DNA of 64,000 bases from Aporhodopirellula aestuarii (GTDB lineage Bacteria > Planctomycetota > Planctomycetia > Pirellulales > Pirellulaceae), in contig NZ_JAMQBK010000049.1 in assembly GCF_023701485.1 (NCBI RefSeq), forward strand, positions 49,347 to 113,346. Reading direction: 5' to 3'. The position numbers and the translations under genes were made by a program. Numbering within the stretch: the stretch's first letter is position 1; every line of letters begins with the position of its first letter. Under the pieces are notes generated by a model. That model made no database searches and was not told where the DNA came from. It saw nothing but the letters and a program-made list of their open reading frames with translations. Below are positions 48,401-63,400 of the stretch, piece after piece.

Positions 48401-51400
48401 ATGGATGAACGCTCATTCCAACAACCCCGAAGCGATCGCGAGATACGAAGTCCAACTCGCCCAAATCGACGCGACGCTAGCCGACCTCGGCCTCACCGAA
48501 CAACGCACGATCGAAGAAGCGGGCAGCAACGGTACGGTGACCAAAACGATCACCGTCGTGCGGGAAGAACTCGACGCGATGTTCGTCGAACTGCCAAACA
48601 TCTACGCCGCTCCCGGTTCGGTTTACGTCGACGCCTCGGCTCCGTTCACCTACAACCCCAACGTGATGGCTCGGGACGAATCCAGCATCACGATCGAAAA
48701 CAACACACCGTTCATCCCGATCGTCGGTGAGACCATCGTCCGCGACAACCGACGGGTCGTCGTGATAGATGACGAGCTCGTCCAGTTCGAACCCGGATTT
48801 GTCTACCACAACTATCGCAAAGTCCTTCCCGTCGCCGATCCGAACGCACCCGCAGGTCACGCCGGAGCAAGCACGGGAGACAACTCATCGAGCTTCGGCA
48901 CCTCGACGATCACGATCACCAACAACACGATGACCGCCGACGACGCGGGAATCGCCGTCCCCAACACCGAATCGACTGACGGTCTGGTCACTGAGGGCAC
49001 TCCCCCCACGTTCACCGCCCCAAACGATCTCTACATCAGCGGCGATGTTGTCAACGAAAACGGATCGGTTCACATCGTCAACGCGTTCGGCAGCATCACC
49101 GTCAGCGGCGAAGTGCGTGGTGCGTCGGTCAACATCGAGGCTGGCAAAGACTTCAATCTCAACAGCGAAGATTGGCTGCATACCAATCGCGACCCTCGGC
49201 AATACATCAACTACCAGTACTACCGCAGTGCCGTCTTCAACAAAGATGGTAACCCGCGATATCGAACCTACGACGACGCAGCCGATGTCGGAGTTCCGGC
49301 CTTCCGCTCGTTCCGTTTCTCATTCTTTGGATTGTTTACCAGAACGTTCTACATCCCGATTCCGGGCGGAGGAAGCAACCTCGAGGAGTCCATCAACGAA
49401 GACGAATCCGCGATCACCGCGCAGGGTGCGATCACGATCACCGCACGTCAACTCAACGTCAACGGACTTATCCAATCAGGCGTCGACACGATCACCGTTA
49501 ACGTCCCATCGACATTCCATCAAAACTCCTCAACCACGTCGCTGACCGACAGCAACGGCAACGGTATCGGCGGGATCACATTTACCAGCGGTGCGGAACC
49601 GGTTTCGGTCCCCGTCAGCGGTTACTTCGACGCGGCCAAACAAGCGATCGTTTTCAACCCGATCACTCCCACCGGCGGACGCATCACACTCGCCGGACGG
49701 CTGATGTCGACAGGTAACGGACGCATCGTCGCCGCCCATGGACACGCCAATGTCAAGATCGACAACCAAAGCGGTTACGACGTCATCCTCAACGAGATCG
49801 ACACGACCACCGACCGCGTCGGCCAAATCATCCTGCTCGATACGAACAGTTTGACCAAAACGGTCTACACGATGAGCGACGCCGGCATGGAGGCAACCAA
49901 CTACGTCGGAACGTTCATCGAAGGCGAATCAGACACGGCATCCGGAGTCGACGCACTCTCTCGCATTGAATATTCACTGCACCCAACCAATCCGACCGTC
50001 ACCGACGCCAGTGCCGACCCGGTCATGCAATACCGTCCAGGTATCGTCAATCAATTCGGCAACAGCGATCCCGCACCCGAACTGCTCTACGTCTGGGTCG
50101 AAGGCCAAGACAAAACCAAGGTCGTTGTTCAGAAGTACGAGAAACGTTCGTTCAACCTGTTCGGTGACAACGCCTTCGGTGACTTCCTCGTCAAAGACGG
50201 ATCGTTTAAATGGGAAACCGTCAACTTCCGTGACGCCTACCCGATTCTCGAGTCCGAAGTCCTCGTCGGTGCCGGCGAGGCTGGCTATCCGACCAATGAA
50301 TCAGGTCACACCTATGCGAATGGAAAAGCCTACACAATCAAATATTCCCAGGCTCCCGACGCCACCGTCGAAATGAAGGCGAACACTCACGTCTATATCG
50401 TTGGGAACAACCACGAGGGTCTCAACGGATCGAACCTGTACTACAAATACGTCGGTCCCCTTCCCGCCGAATTCGAACTCTCCAAACAAGACTACGGAGA
50501 CACCGACAAATGGGAAGTCGTTGCGTCGGGTGATTTCCCGAAAGCCTCCGGCGGTATCTTCCCAGGTAACGTCGTGGGCAGTGATTTTAAAAACGAGAGC
50601 CAGAACGCGCGACGCTGGACCACCGGGGGTGGATGGCTGCGAAAGAAAACCATTCACACCGAAATCACCACCGCCACCGGTGTTACCGACTACTACACGC
50701 ACACGCTCAAAGCCGACTATCCGATCGACATTTCGTTTATCGGTGGCGACACCACGTCGACGATCGATGTCCATTCCGGTGGGAACATCATCCTTAAAGG
50801 CGACATCGACGCGCCCGATGGCAGCACGATCCTGTTCAGTGCCGGCAAGGACGTCATCGGCGCCGGGACGGTCGGTTTCTATGGTGTCACGCCTGAAATT
50901 CACACCGGCGGCAGCATCGACGTGAACGTCGAAACCGACAACGGCCCGCTGATCATTTCCGCTGGCGGTACCGTCCGCGTCGACGGCATCACAAACCAGC
51001 TCATCCGGCAACAGCAAGAAGAGCAACGCTACAACGATCTCGCGCCGCCTGTACCCGCGGCAGCCGCCTTTGCGAGTTTCGGCGCCGGCGAACCCGAACC
51101 CACCCCGGGCACGATCACAATCGACCGCATCGACGCCACCGGTGACGTTTTCATCACCGCCGCCGAAGGTATCGTCGTCCTCGCCGATTACCAGCGTGAC
51201 ACAACCACCACCGCCGAACCGGCTACCAACTGGCACATCCGCGGCAACCACATCGAACTCAAAACTCGCTCGGGAACGATCGGCGCCGACGGCAGCCCGA
51301 TCCGCATCGACAGCAATATTTACGGCGACGGCGGGTTGTCGGCGTTCGCCGAACTCGACATCCACGTCGAAGAAGAAACCGGCAACCTCGTGCTGCTCTC

Positions 51401-54400
51401 GCCAAAGAGCTACAGCAGCCAGGTGACGGCCGACCTCGCCGACCCTGACGCAACCAACGAAGGTAAACCCGCCTCCGAGTATCGCAAAGACATCTCGGTC
51501 CGATCGCTCCACGGCAGCATCTTCCTGACCACCCTCCACGGCGACATCCGTGACGGGATCGAAGAAGTCTTGCAAGGTCCCACGATCGACGAACTCAACG
51601 CCCTCAACGCTGAACTCGCGATCACCGACAAAGAAGCCCGAGAGGCCGTCGAGTACGGCATGATCAATCTCGAGTCGGGACTGACCGAGCGTTACCACCG
51701 CTATTGGACCGAAACCCGAGGAGCCAGCCGCACCGAATCGATCGCCTCCGCCGTCGACGCGGCCACCGAGGAACTCATCTTCGGCTCCGACCAAGGACTC
51801 ACCACCGGCGACGCGGTGATCTTCAACCTCACCGAAGACACGTTTGTCGACATCGGATTGACCGATGGCACGCTGTACTACGTCGTCGTCGATCCCGCGG
51901 CCCCCGAACGAGTCGCCTTCGCCGCATCGCATGCCGACGCTGTTGCCGTCACCCCAACGCTGGTTCCCCTTTCCCACGGCGGGCCCGTCGAAGCATCCGA
52001 TTACTCGATCCGCCGCGATGTCGCGACCGAGATCAGCATCGCGTCGATGAACCACGAAACCGATGTTATCACGACCACCGCACCTCACGGTTTATCCGAC
52101 GGCGACGAGATCATCTTCGACATCGGACTGGTGCCTGCTCGCGACGCGATGAACGGTGCAAATTGGACCGCGAAAACGATCGACCACACGCAGAACGGAA
52201 ACGACACCCAACTGGTCAACCTTTCCACCGGCGACATCATCCTGTTGCTCAGTGGCGAGTTAGTGCATTACACCGGCACGGGTGAAACCGATTTCGACTT
52301 GCAATCGGGTAACTTCAGCACGTCTGATTTCAACTCCTCGACAATCCGTCTGGACGCCCGCGCGTTGAACTTCACGGATCGTGTCGAGTTCTTACCTGGC
52401 GATTACGCGTTGGACCTTACCGGTAACCTCGTGCAGTACACCGGCACCAAAACCAAGGTCATCGAACTCGCCACCCCGATCCCGTCGGACACCGGTGCGT
52501 TTGCCCCCACACGTCAAGGTCTCCGCGCCGGAGTCACGTACTACGTCGCCGAGTCGACCGCGACGACCTTCAAACTGGGGATCACTCGAGCCGATGCGGC
52601 GATTATCGGCGGACACCTCGATCCCGAAACTCCATTCGACGGTTCGACCGATTATCTCACCGGCAAAACGCTCGATCTTCCCGAAATCAGTGGCGGATTC
52701 GGCGACCTTTCGCAGCTCAAATTCCTGCGTTACCACTACACCACCAACGCCGCCGAATTCACCGACGAAACCCTCGGTCTGAACAGCACGATCCGCAGCG
52801 GCGACTACGACGAAGACTACTTCTTTGTACTCGGCGAAACAAACACCGTTCCGAGCCCGACGAGCGAAACCGAGATGCTCGACGACCGGCAAACTCGTCG
52901 CACCGACCGGGCACTTTCCGCCGCCCAACTCGCCTCTCCACTGGCCGGGCCGCTACGCCGATTCCTATTCCCGCACACCGAACAAATCGGCTCCGGTGCA
53001 TCAGCAGACACCTCCGAGACACTCAACATCCTCGGTGTCAACATCGAGTTGTTAGTCAACGGATCGGGCGACGCCGACGCGCCGCCATCGGGACGTATCG
53101 GGCAACTGTCTGCCGTCCGCACGTTCGACATGTCTCAAGGTCTCGGCATCCCGCAACAGGAAGTCGGTGAGTCCGCTAGCGATTTCCAAAACCGACTCGA
53201 TGAATGGAGCGAACGCAAATCGTTCCTCGCACGAACCGCCGTCGACGACGTCATCGGCCGTCACTGCACCACTTACCGCTACACCGGCGCCGACGTCGGT
53301 ACGTTCGCGTTTGAAGGCGTCGACTTCGCAACCCACCCGGACTTCGAAGCCATCACGGTGGACTTCAATACCACCGACGATGCGATCGCCCAAACCGTCA
53401 CGCACGGAAACGTGGTCCTAGTCGAATACGACACCGTCAGTTACGGACTGTATGAGTTCGTCGCCGGAAGTACCGGACACAGCGAAACGTTCACCTTCGC
53501 TGCGCAAGACTTCACCGACACGAATCGGTGGAACGCGATGACGATCACGCACGAGAGTCATGTCGACGTGCCGCGTCAACTCGGCCCCGATTTCGACGCG
53601 TCCGCGTTCCTCGCACCAACCACCGTCGCCTATGGCAAAACCGTAGTCGTCACCGTCGATGAGGCGTTGAAGATTTTCCGATTCGTCGGCGTCGACGCAG
53701 GAAACAGCGAAGACGTCACGTTTTCCGGCGAAGATTTCACCGACACCGATCGATGGGAGTTTGTCGTCGACGGCGCCACCATTCCGTTGTCGCTCGAAAA
53801 CGGCCAACTCGTCTCTGACACCACGGACCTGCAACGCGTCACCATCCAAATTGTCGACGACGTCAACATCGAAACGCTCGATTCGGACTCGCACAACGGC
53901 GACAACGACGGCACCCTGTTGGTAATCGCTGATGGCGACGTCGCACTCAACGGGGCCAGTGACCTGTTTGTCGAACAGATCGTCTCGGCAGGCAACGTTC
54001 GCGTGCGTTCGATCGGCGACCTCGTCGACTTGGAAACCGCCAACGGTGCCGCTGTCATCGCCGCCGGCGACGTGAACCTCAACGGAAAAATCATCCGCGG
54101 CGTCAACATTGTCGACGGAGTCAACTCGCCGCTGCGTGTTCTCGTTCCGCGCACCGCGGAATTGTCCGGATCATCCGACGCTGATTTCCGCGTCATCCAA
54201 GGTAACGGCACGTACGACGCCAATGGCACCGACATCACATACGACGACCTGATCGTTTCCCGAGCTTACGCCCGTGGCAACATGGACATCACGGTCACCG
54301 ATGGCGATCTCACGATCGGCAAACTCGAAGCCCTCGGGATCGTCACACTGACCACCAACCAAAACCTCGTCGACGGATCGCCATCCGCGACCCCAACCGA

Positions 54401-57400
54401 CTGGAACGTGTACGCACCGCAGTTGGTCTTGAACGTTGACGGCAACGTCGGCTCGCTCACCAACCCCATTGACCTCCGCGTCGCCCACGCGTTCGCCGAC
54501 GCCCTGACGGGTGTCATCACGGGCGGCATCAGCGGCGAAGTCCAAGGCAACGCCTACCTCCGCAGCGACGTGTCGACGACGATCGGTAGTTACGAGAAAG
54601 ACGACGAAGACAACGACGTCAAACTCGCCTTGACCGTCGACGGAAGCGTCTTCCAAATCAGCGTCGCGGGCGAACTCAAATTCATCCAACTCGATGCCGA
54701 ATCGGCAACCACGACGATCAACAGCACGGGCAGCGTTCTCGACGGCCGCATCGTCACGCCAGACACCGACGCGCACATCGTCACCCACACACTTTCGATT
54801 AACGCCACCAGCGTTCCGACGCAAGACGCCACGATCGGTTCGATCGCCGATCACTTGTTAATCGATACGACCGACAACGGCAGCGGATGGCTTAACGCGA
54901 CGGCTGACAAATCCATTTGGATCGATGAAGTCGCCGGGCCGCTGATGGTCAAACAAGTGCTCAGCAATTCGGGCAACGTCACGCTGTCGGCCGCCGGCAA
55001 TCTTCTCGACGCCGACAACACTTCCGCCGACGACGTGATCGGCACCTCCGTCGAACTGTTCGCGGGACTCGCCGACGCGGTCGATGCCGTCATCCACAGC
55101 TCGATCGGTCTGTTCGCACATCCGATCCAAGTCGATACTCGCTCGACGTACACCGTCGATGCCGACGATGACAGCCAGCCGTCAGAACGTCTCGGCGCAA
55201 CCACGACGGGCAGCATCTATCTGACCGAGACCGCGGGATCGGCCGTCATCGGCGACATCGTCAGCTCGGTGGCGGGCGACATCGTCGTCACGCTGCCCGA
55301 TACCGCGGCGACCGGTGAAGACATGTTGCTCGACGTGGCCAGCCTCGTGATCGCGACGGACGGAAACGTGACCTTCCAGGTCGGTGATAGTTTCCGCATG
55401 GCACGTAATATCTCCGTCGACGGAGAAGGCGATCCCGTTTCGACGATCACCGCGAGCGGTGAGTTCCTCCTCAACGTCGACATCGGTGACATCGATGAAA
55501 TCGGCAGCGTCATCGACATCTTCGAAAACATCGCCGCACCGATCTCACGCATCACCAGCGGCAACGACGAAGACACCGTCAACATTGAGTATCTCGACGA
55601 GAACCGTTACTACATCGACGGAACCGGCGGAACAGACGTTTACAACATCACACTGTCGGGCACCGGCAGCGAACGCATTTCGATCGACGACACCGGGGCT
55701 CCCGATGACGGCGTCGACTCGATCCTGATTCTCGGAACCGCCCACAACGATTTGTTCCTGTTGCGTGAGAAATTCGTCGCCCTGCTGCAAACGACCGATG
55801 AAGTCGATGACGACGACGGGCTCGAAGACACTTACGAACGCGTTGACTACACCGACGCGATCAACGCCCGGTTGCGGGTCAACTCTCTCGCCGGCGACGA
55901 CACGTTCGTTAGCGACGACAACTCCGTCATCACCACGCTCGACGGCGGCATCGGAAAAGACACATTCCAAATTGGACAGGTCTTCAGCGGCAACCCGAAC
56001 GAAACCGGCGGCGTGGCCGTCGAAGATCAGATCGCGCTGTTGGATCTTAAAGGGGACAACTTCCTCAGTCACGGCATCTCGATGCCGATGGTGATCTACG
56101 GCGGTGACGGCGGCGACAAGTTCACCGTCTTCAGCAACAAGGCTGCGATCCGGCTCGAAGGCGAAGGCGGCAACGATGAATTCATCATCCGTGCCTTCAT
56201 CATCGACGGCGAAACCGTCATCGAAGGCGGTGACGGCGAAGACATCATCCGATACAACATCAACGCCCCCGTCAGCATCAACGGTGGGGCCGGAACCGAC
56301 ACCGTGACGGCCGTCGGCACCGAAGCCGATGACTCGTTTGTGTTGACCGAAGACGGTGTATTCGGTGCCGGGCTTAACGTGACCATCGACGGCGTCGAAG
56401 AAGCGGTCAAGGTCGACGGGCTCGAAGGCGACGACACGTTCTACGTCCTCGGCACCCGCAGCGGTGTTGCTTACACGATCATCGGCGGACTCGGATCCGA
56501 CACCGTTGTCGTCGGCGGCGACGTCACGCAAACGATCGTTTCGACCGACAACCGCGGCTCGTCAGCGGTCGTGAACCACGGCACCGAAAGCCTGACCAAC
56601 CCCGACTATGATCTCGCCGTCTTCGGAGGCATTCCAGTCACCGTCGCAGGTTCCGGTTCGGGCAGCGTCGAAACCAAAGTCGCAGGTGCGATCCTGATCA
56701 CCGAATCCGGCGGTGCAACCAGCGTCGTCGAGGTGAATTCGCAGAAACCCGACGTCATCGACACGTATACCATCGCGATGGTCATCCCCCGTACCAAGAG
56801 CGACGGGACGGCCGAAGAGAACTACGATTACACCGACGCATTCGTGTACGTCACCATCTCCGCCGCTGGGGCGTCGACCAACGATGTCGACGACAACGGA
56901 AACCAAGGTGCGATGCTGGAAATCTCGATCGACGGCGGAACCACCTGGGTCCGCTCCGCCGTGGTCGTTTTCGACGGTAGTGACGTGGCGGAATGGAACA
57001 AGACCTACACGGTCCAGGTCCGCGGCATCGCCGATGACGCCGAAGAAGGCCAACGCCTCGCTCAAATCAACCACTCGGTGCTATCCAACAAAGCCGACTT
57101 CTATCGGTTCCCATTAGCGGACGTCCAAGCCACGATCTTCGATGACGATCAAGGCGGACTGATCATCAACGAGACCGAGAACAACACACTCGTCCTCGAA
57201 GGTGACACGGTCAGCGAACGGGTCGACGACAGTTACACGGTCCAGCTTACCAGCCAACCGACCGCTGATGTCACCGTCACGCTCGGCCAATCGATCCCCG
57301 ACGACGACGTCGCGCAGGTCCAGTTCTTCGATCAGTTCGGCATCGAGATTTCGACGCTGATCTTCACACCGGCAAACTGGAACACGCCACAAACCGTCAC

Positions 57401-60400
57401 CGTCCGAGCCATCAACGACACCGACGTCGAAAACATCAAACCACGCACGCTCACGCACACGATCACCGCGGGTCCGTCCGAGTTCACCTCCCACCCCGAC
57501 GGCCCAACCGTATCGATCGACGTGCTCGACAACGACTCCGCCGGCGCCCTGATCGTGCAGTCCGACGGGAACACTCTGGTCAGCAAAGACGGCACGCTGA
57601 CGGATTCGTACACAATCCGTTTGACCAAACCGCTGACCGGCACCGACATTGTCGACGTCCCGTTGAGGGACGACGGCCAAGTCATCCTATCCGCCCCTGG
57701 CATGTTCCCGGCCGTCGGCGACACCCCCGGCTACCTCCGCTTTAACGCAACGAACTGGTCCACTCCCGTGACCGTCACGGTGACGGGCAACGCGGCGTTC
57801 TCCTCCTCCGGCCAACCCCAGCTTTCGTTCGCGTATTCGGCACACTTGACGGCTAGCATCCAGGGGCCGATCGATTTCATCGGCGGTATCGGTGCGGAGA
57901 GCAATGAAGCCATCGCTCGCGCGATCATGTTGCCTCATGAGACCGCATTCGAAGTCGATCGCGGAGTTGACCCGACGGATGAGACCACGCAAACCGACCG
58001 ATTGGAAGTCTACAACGACGCGTCCCGCACCGACGACAATTTGACCGTCACGGCGACCAACATCTCCGGCATCGGAATGGGTACCACGCCCGTTATCATC
58101 GAGGGCGAAGACGGCGATCCCGACACGACGCTGCCCGCCGGCATCAATTACCGCGACCTCGAAGTTGTCGAAATCATGTTGGGCAGCGGCAACGACAACA
58201 TCGTCGTCAACTCCACCGCCGCGGGTACCATCACCGTCATCCACGGTGGCGGCAACACGATGCTCGAATCGGCCGTCATGGGCGGTGACACGTTCACCGT
58301 CACTGGTGGAGGTGTCGACGGAGACCTCAATCTCGAAAACGATATTGACGCACCACTGATCTTGCTCGGCGATACCTTCCAAAACGGAACCCGTTACGCC
58401 GCACCGGGCGATGTCGGAACCGGTGCCGCGATTCGATATGAAAACGCGGGCAACGACGTCTTCAATATTACTTCGTCCCACGGCGTGACCGTCTACGGCG
58501 GCCTCGGCAACGACACGATCAACGGCGGCTCGGGCGACGACCTGCTGCTCGGGGGTGGCGGTAACGACACGATCTTCGGCAACGACGGACATGACTCGAT
58601 CCTCGGCGACTCGGGACTGAACGCGGACCTGTCCATGCGGATGGATCTCGCGACGTCGATCCTTTCCATCGTCCACACCAACGCCATGTTGACGGCGGAG
58701 CAAAAGACGCTCTTCCGCACCACCGCTGACTACGCTTTCAACTACGACGACATGACCGGTGGCGCTGCCGACAACCGCAACGACAATCTGTTCGGCGGCA
58801 ACGGCAATGATCTGATCTTCGGTGACCACGGCAGCATCACGTTGGAGGTGATTCGGCCGTTCGATGACAACGAAACGCCGGAGATCCTCACCGACGACAC
58901 CGCCGCGTCGACGGCCCTGTTGCTGTTGACCAGCCGCGCGGTCGTCAACGCCCGCAGCGAATCGACCGACATCGGCGGCAGCGACCAGATCACCGGCGAC
59001 GCCGACAACGACCGCATTTTCGGCGGTTTCGGCAGCGACTACGTCAACTACTCACGTGACGGCGAAGTCCTCAATCCGGCCGGTGAAACGGGGCTCGACA
59101 TCATCGTCGGCGATTCCGGATCGCTCACGTTCAGCCACGTCGACAACGTTGTCGAAACGGATGGATTCGGAATTCTCATCACCGCCAAAACGATCGCTTG
59201 GGAAGACGGAGCGAGCGATTGGATCACCGCCGGTGCGGGACGAAAAATCATCCTCGGTGGTGCCGGGGACGATCGCCTGCTCGCCGGTTCCGACACCGTC
59301 GCTGACTTGATCCTCGGTGACGAAGGCGTCGCCAACTTTGACGCGACCACGGGCATCATCACCACCGTGCAAACCACGACTCCGGGTGAAGGTGGCAACG
59401 ACATCATCACGGCCGGCAACTCGACCAATATCCTGATCGGCGGCTTTGGCGGTGACACCATCACCGGCGGCGACGCCCGCGACGTGATCCTCGGTGACAA
59501 CGGACGAGCAACGTTCAATGAAACCGGCGATCTGATCTTCATCGAAACGACCGATACCTCGATCGGCGGTAACGACATCATCACCGCTGGCGGTGGCGAC
59601 GACGTCGCACTCGGCGGAGCGGCCGATGACACGATCGACGGCGATGCCGGGCTCGACGTGTTGATGGGCGATAACGGGCGCATCGACTACACCCTCGACG
59701 GCGACTTCAGTACGCTCGATCAAATCATCACGATCGACCCCACCATCGGCGGCATCGACACGATTAACGGTGGTGACGACAACGACACCATCATCGGCGG
59801 CACCGCGGGCGATATCCTGCACGGCAACGCCGGTCACGACATCATCCTCGGCGATCACGGCGAAGTCGACTTCCGACGGGTCGTCGACCGACGCGTGATC
59901 AGCCGTTTCATCGGGGCACTCGACGGTGGTGGCGACGATACCATCGACGGTGATGACGGCGACGATTTCATCTTCGGCGGCCAAGGTGGTGACACCATCC
60001 GTGGTGGTGCCGGGCAAGACGACCTTGTCGGGGGACACAACGTTCCCTTTGGTGCCGACGGCGACGACATCATCCATGGTGGTGACAACGAAGACGTCAT
60101 CCTTGGCGACAACGGCTTAATCTCTCGCACATTGCTCAGCACGCAACTCGGCACGTGGGAGAACTACCTCGCACCGATGGACGCGATCGCCATTCGAGAA
60201 ATCAACGCGTTCGACGATCGCGACTTAATCGGCGGCAACGATGAAATCTACGGCGATGACGCTCAAGACATTTTGATCGGACAGCGTGGCGACGACACGA
60301 TCCACGGTGGAAACGAATCCGATGAGATCGTCGGCGGACTCGGCGGAGATACGATCCACGGCGACGCGGGCGTTGACTTCATCCTCGGCGATGCCGGTCA

Positions 60401-63400
60401 GATTCTGCGTGCGTTCAACGAGGACGGCACGCCTCGACTCAACCAAGACGGCGTGTGGCATCGAGACCTGATTACCGAACAAATCGGCACCGTCAGCGAC
60501 ATTGTGCCGATCGATCCGATCCAGCTGCAGAACCCACCCGCTGATCTCGCCGCGAAACTGCTCGCCGCCGACCGTGTTGTCTTCTCGGGAGTGCACCTGC
60601 CCGGCGGAGCGAAATTTTCCGACAGCGAAACCGGTCTTTGGCAAACGGTCGCCATTCTGATCGATCTCGTCGACGCCGACGACGATACCGTCAACGGTGG
60701 CGACGGCAACGACATCATCCTCGGTGACCGTGGCAACGACATTCTCTCAGGTGACGCTGGCGATGATACCGTCATCGGTGACCAAGGCATTAACCTGTCG
60801 CCCGCCTGGACAGACCTTCCACAAATGGTCGACGCGATCCGTTTGATCGGTGTCGACGCCATCGCCGACGATTGGACCGGCCTCCAACTCAGTCTGCATC
60901 CCGACGGACACGTGATTGTCCCCGAAATGGTTGCCCGAGTCGGCGACCTGATCGCCGAACGCCCACGATGGGACCGCGTTTCGAACGTTAATCCGGAACT
61001 CGCGGCGATCGCCAGCGAAGACTCGATCGCGACAACCAACGGACTCCTCCTCGCTCCATCGCTCCTAGCGTTTCCACATTTCTTCGGTCACGAGGGTGAT
61101 CTCGACGGAAACGATACGCTCAACGGCGGCGATGACGACGATCTGCTCTTCGGCGATTCCATGATCGTCAACAACACATTCGATTCCGGCATCGCACCGC
61201 TCGACGCGGCACTCGATTCGCTCGAAACGGCCATGGCCGGAATCATGCAAGCCCTTGAGGGACTGGCTCTCGATCATGAACTCATTCGCAAATCGGTTAA
61301 CGGCGAAGTCCTCAGCGGCGACGTGCGAGTCGGCAGTGACACGATTAGCGGCGACGCCGGCAACGACACCATCGTCGGGGACAACGCCACGTTCGAATTA
61401 CCGACCAGCCGCAGCGTCCCGGGCGGCGGCACCGCCTCCCAAAACGCCATCGACCTGCAACGGTACTTCGCCGATTTCGAAACGCTCGCGGTCGACGCAA
61501 TCGGCCTCGTCGGCGTCGCCCACCTCGGTGTCATCGATACCTTGCTCGCCGATGCCGAAGCCGACCGTCCTGGCCTGCCCGCAATCTCCGCCGGCGACGT
61601 CCAACACGTTTTCCTTCACGATCTCATCATCGGAGAAGACGAGATTTACGGCGACACGAAAAACGATGTCTCCGCAAGCGGGAACGATACCGTTGTCGGC
61701 GGCGACGCAATGTTCTTGATGCCGATCGTCACCGGCACCATCGCTGATCTTCCCGAGTCTTCCGTCACGGTCGGCCTCACCCCCGAAGAACTCGAATCGC
61801 TCAACCGCACCCTGTTGCTCGCCGCTGACACGAACACACTCAACCTGGAGTCTCGTCGAGAATCGCGAGTCATCAACCTTGAAACCGAACTCCGCGATCG
61901 ACCATCGCTCGATCGGATCGCGATCGTTCCACGAGTCGACCGTGAACTCGATCAAGACGAAATTGACGGCGGGCTCGGTGATGACGTTTTGATCGGCGAC
62001 GACGGCTTCCTCGTTCGCCCGCTCGTCACCAACACACCGGCCACCGAAGTCGAACAACGCGAGCTCGACAATCACGTCAGCGAACTGCTTGCACAAACCG
62101 TTGACGCCCATCGGCAAGACGCTGCCGATGATTACCAAAACTACCTCGGCCGGACACGTCTACGCAGCGAAGGTGCCGAACGCCTCCTGCCCGAAGCCCG
62201 GCACAACCAAATCGATGGTAATTGGGATTTCCAAAACGACGATCTGGTCGGGGGCGATGGCAATGACATTCTCCTCGGTGATAACGGTTCCATCGTTAGC
62301 CCCGTCTATGTCAACGATCCTGCCTTCTATCATTCGCTCCGAGCATCCGTTTACACGACCGGATACATCGACGACGCCGCTCGTACCTTCCTCGATGATC
62401 CGGCACTTCGGCTCGTCGACATTGACACCAATGAAGACGACCTCAATGGCGGGGATGGCAACGACGAACTCCTCGGCCAAATTGGTGATGACGTCCTGCG
62501 GGGCGGAGACGGGCAAGATGTGCTCCGCGGTGGAAACGGCAACGATCACATCGCCGCCATGTCTGGCGACCGACGCTACAACGACGGAGCCGACCAACCG
62601 CGACTCGACCTCGGCGAAACCCTTGGCACGTTCCGCAACGCCAACACGACGTCGGTCCATCAACGACTGCTGCTCGACGCTGCCGCTTCGGTCGACGCCA
62701 ACGCCCAGTGGACTGTTACGCCGTCGCCGGAAACCGATCCCGGTACCGACCACGGAAACGTCGACCCACCAACACCTGTCGAACGCACTCTGACGATCAC
62801 GCCGCCGGCCACAGCCACGGTGATCGGACAGGCGACCACGCTCTCGGTTGTCCTCGCGGACCTTCCCGTCACCGCGGTTGCCAACCTCGTGTGGGAGATC
62901 ACGGATGCCGAGGGCAATCTCGTCGCGCAGGGTTCGGGAACCTCGTTCACCTTCACGCCATCGACCGCCGGCAACTACACCGCCAAAGTCACGCTCAGCG
63001 ACAACGAAGCCGGCTTTGGATCAGCGACGCAAGCACTCACGTTCACCGCCATCGACACGCCGGACGACGTCGACAATCCTGGCCTGAAAGTTCTCGTCAT
63101 CGGCGGTACCGAACTCGACGACGACATCATGCTGCTGAGCGTCCGCAACCAACCCAACTCGGTCGAAGTCCGAACGAAGAACGGCAACGGACCTTGGACA
63201 CGCGTGATGTATGAAAACATCAGCCGCATCGAAGCCTACGGTGGTGCGGGTGACGATGACATCTCCACCGATCGACGACTCACAATCCCCGTCTTCCTCT
63301 TCGGGGGCAGCGGAGACGACAAACTCCTCGGGGGTGCCGCCAGCGATTACCTGTCCGGTGGCTCGGGAGAAGATCGCCTGATTGGCAACGGCGGCGACGA

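Noticed and set aside
50301..52088. Open frame of 595 codons on the minus strand inside the giant gene
   Set aside because: It is antisense to clear module-bearing coding sequence. Its length follows from the high GC and strong codon bias of the plus-strand gene, and it shows no family signature.
57687..60077. Minus-strand frames of 380 and 341 codons opposite the RTX array
   Set aside because: Val/Asp-rich shadows of the repeated GGxGxD codons, with no independent start signals or domain.
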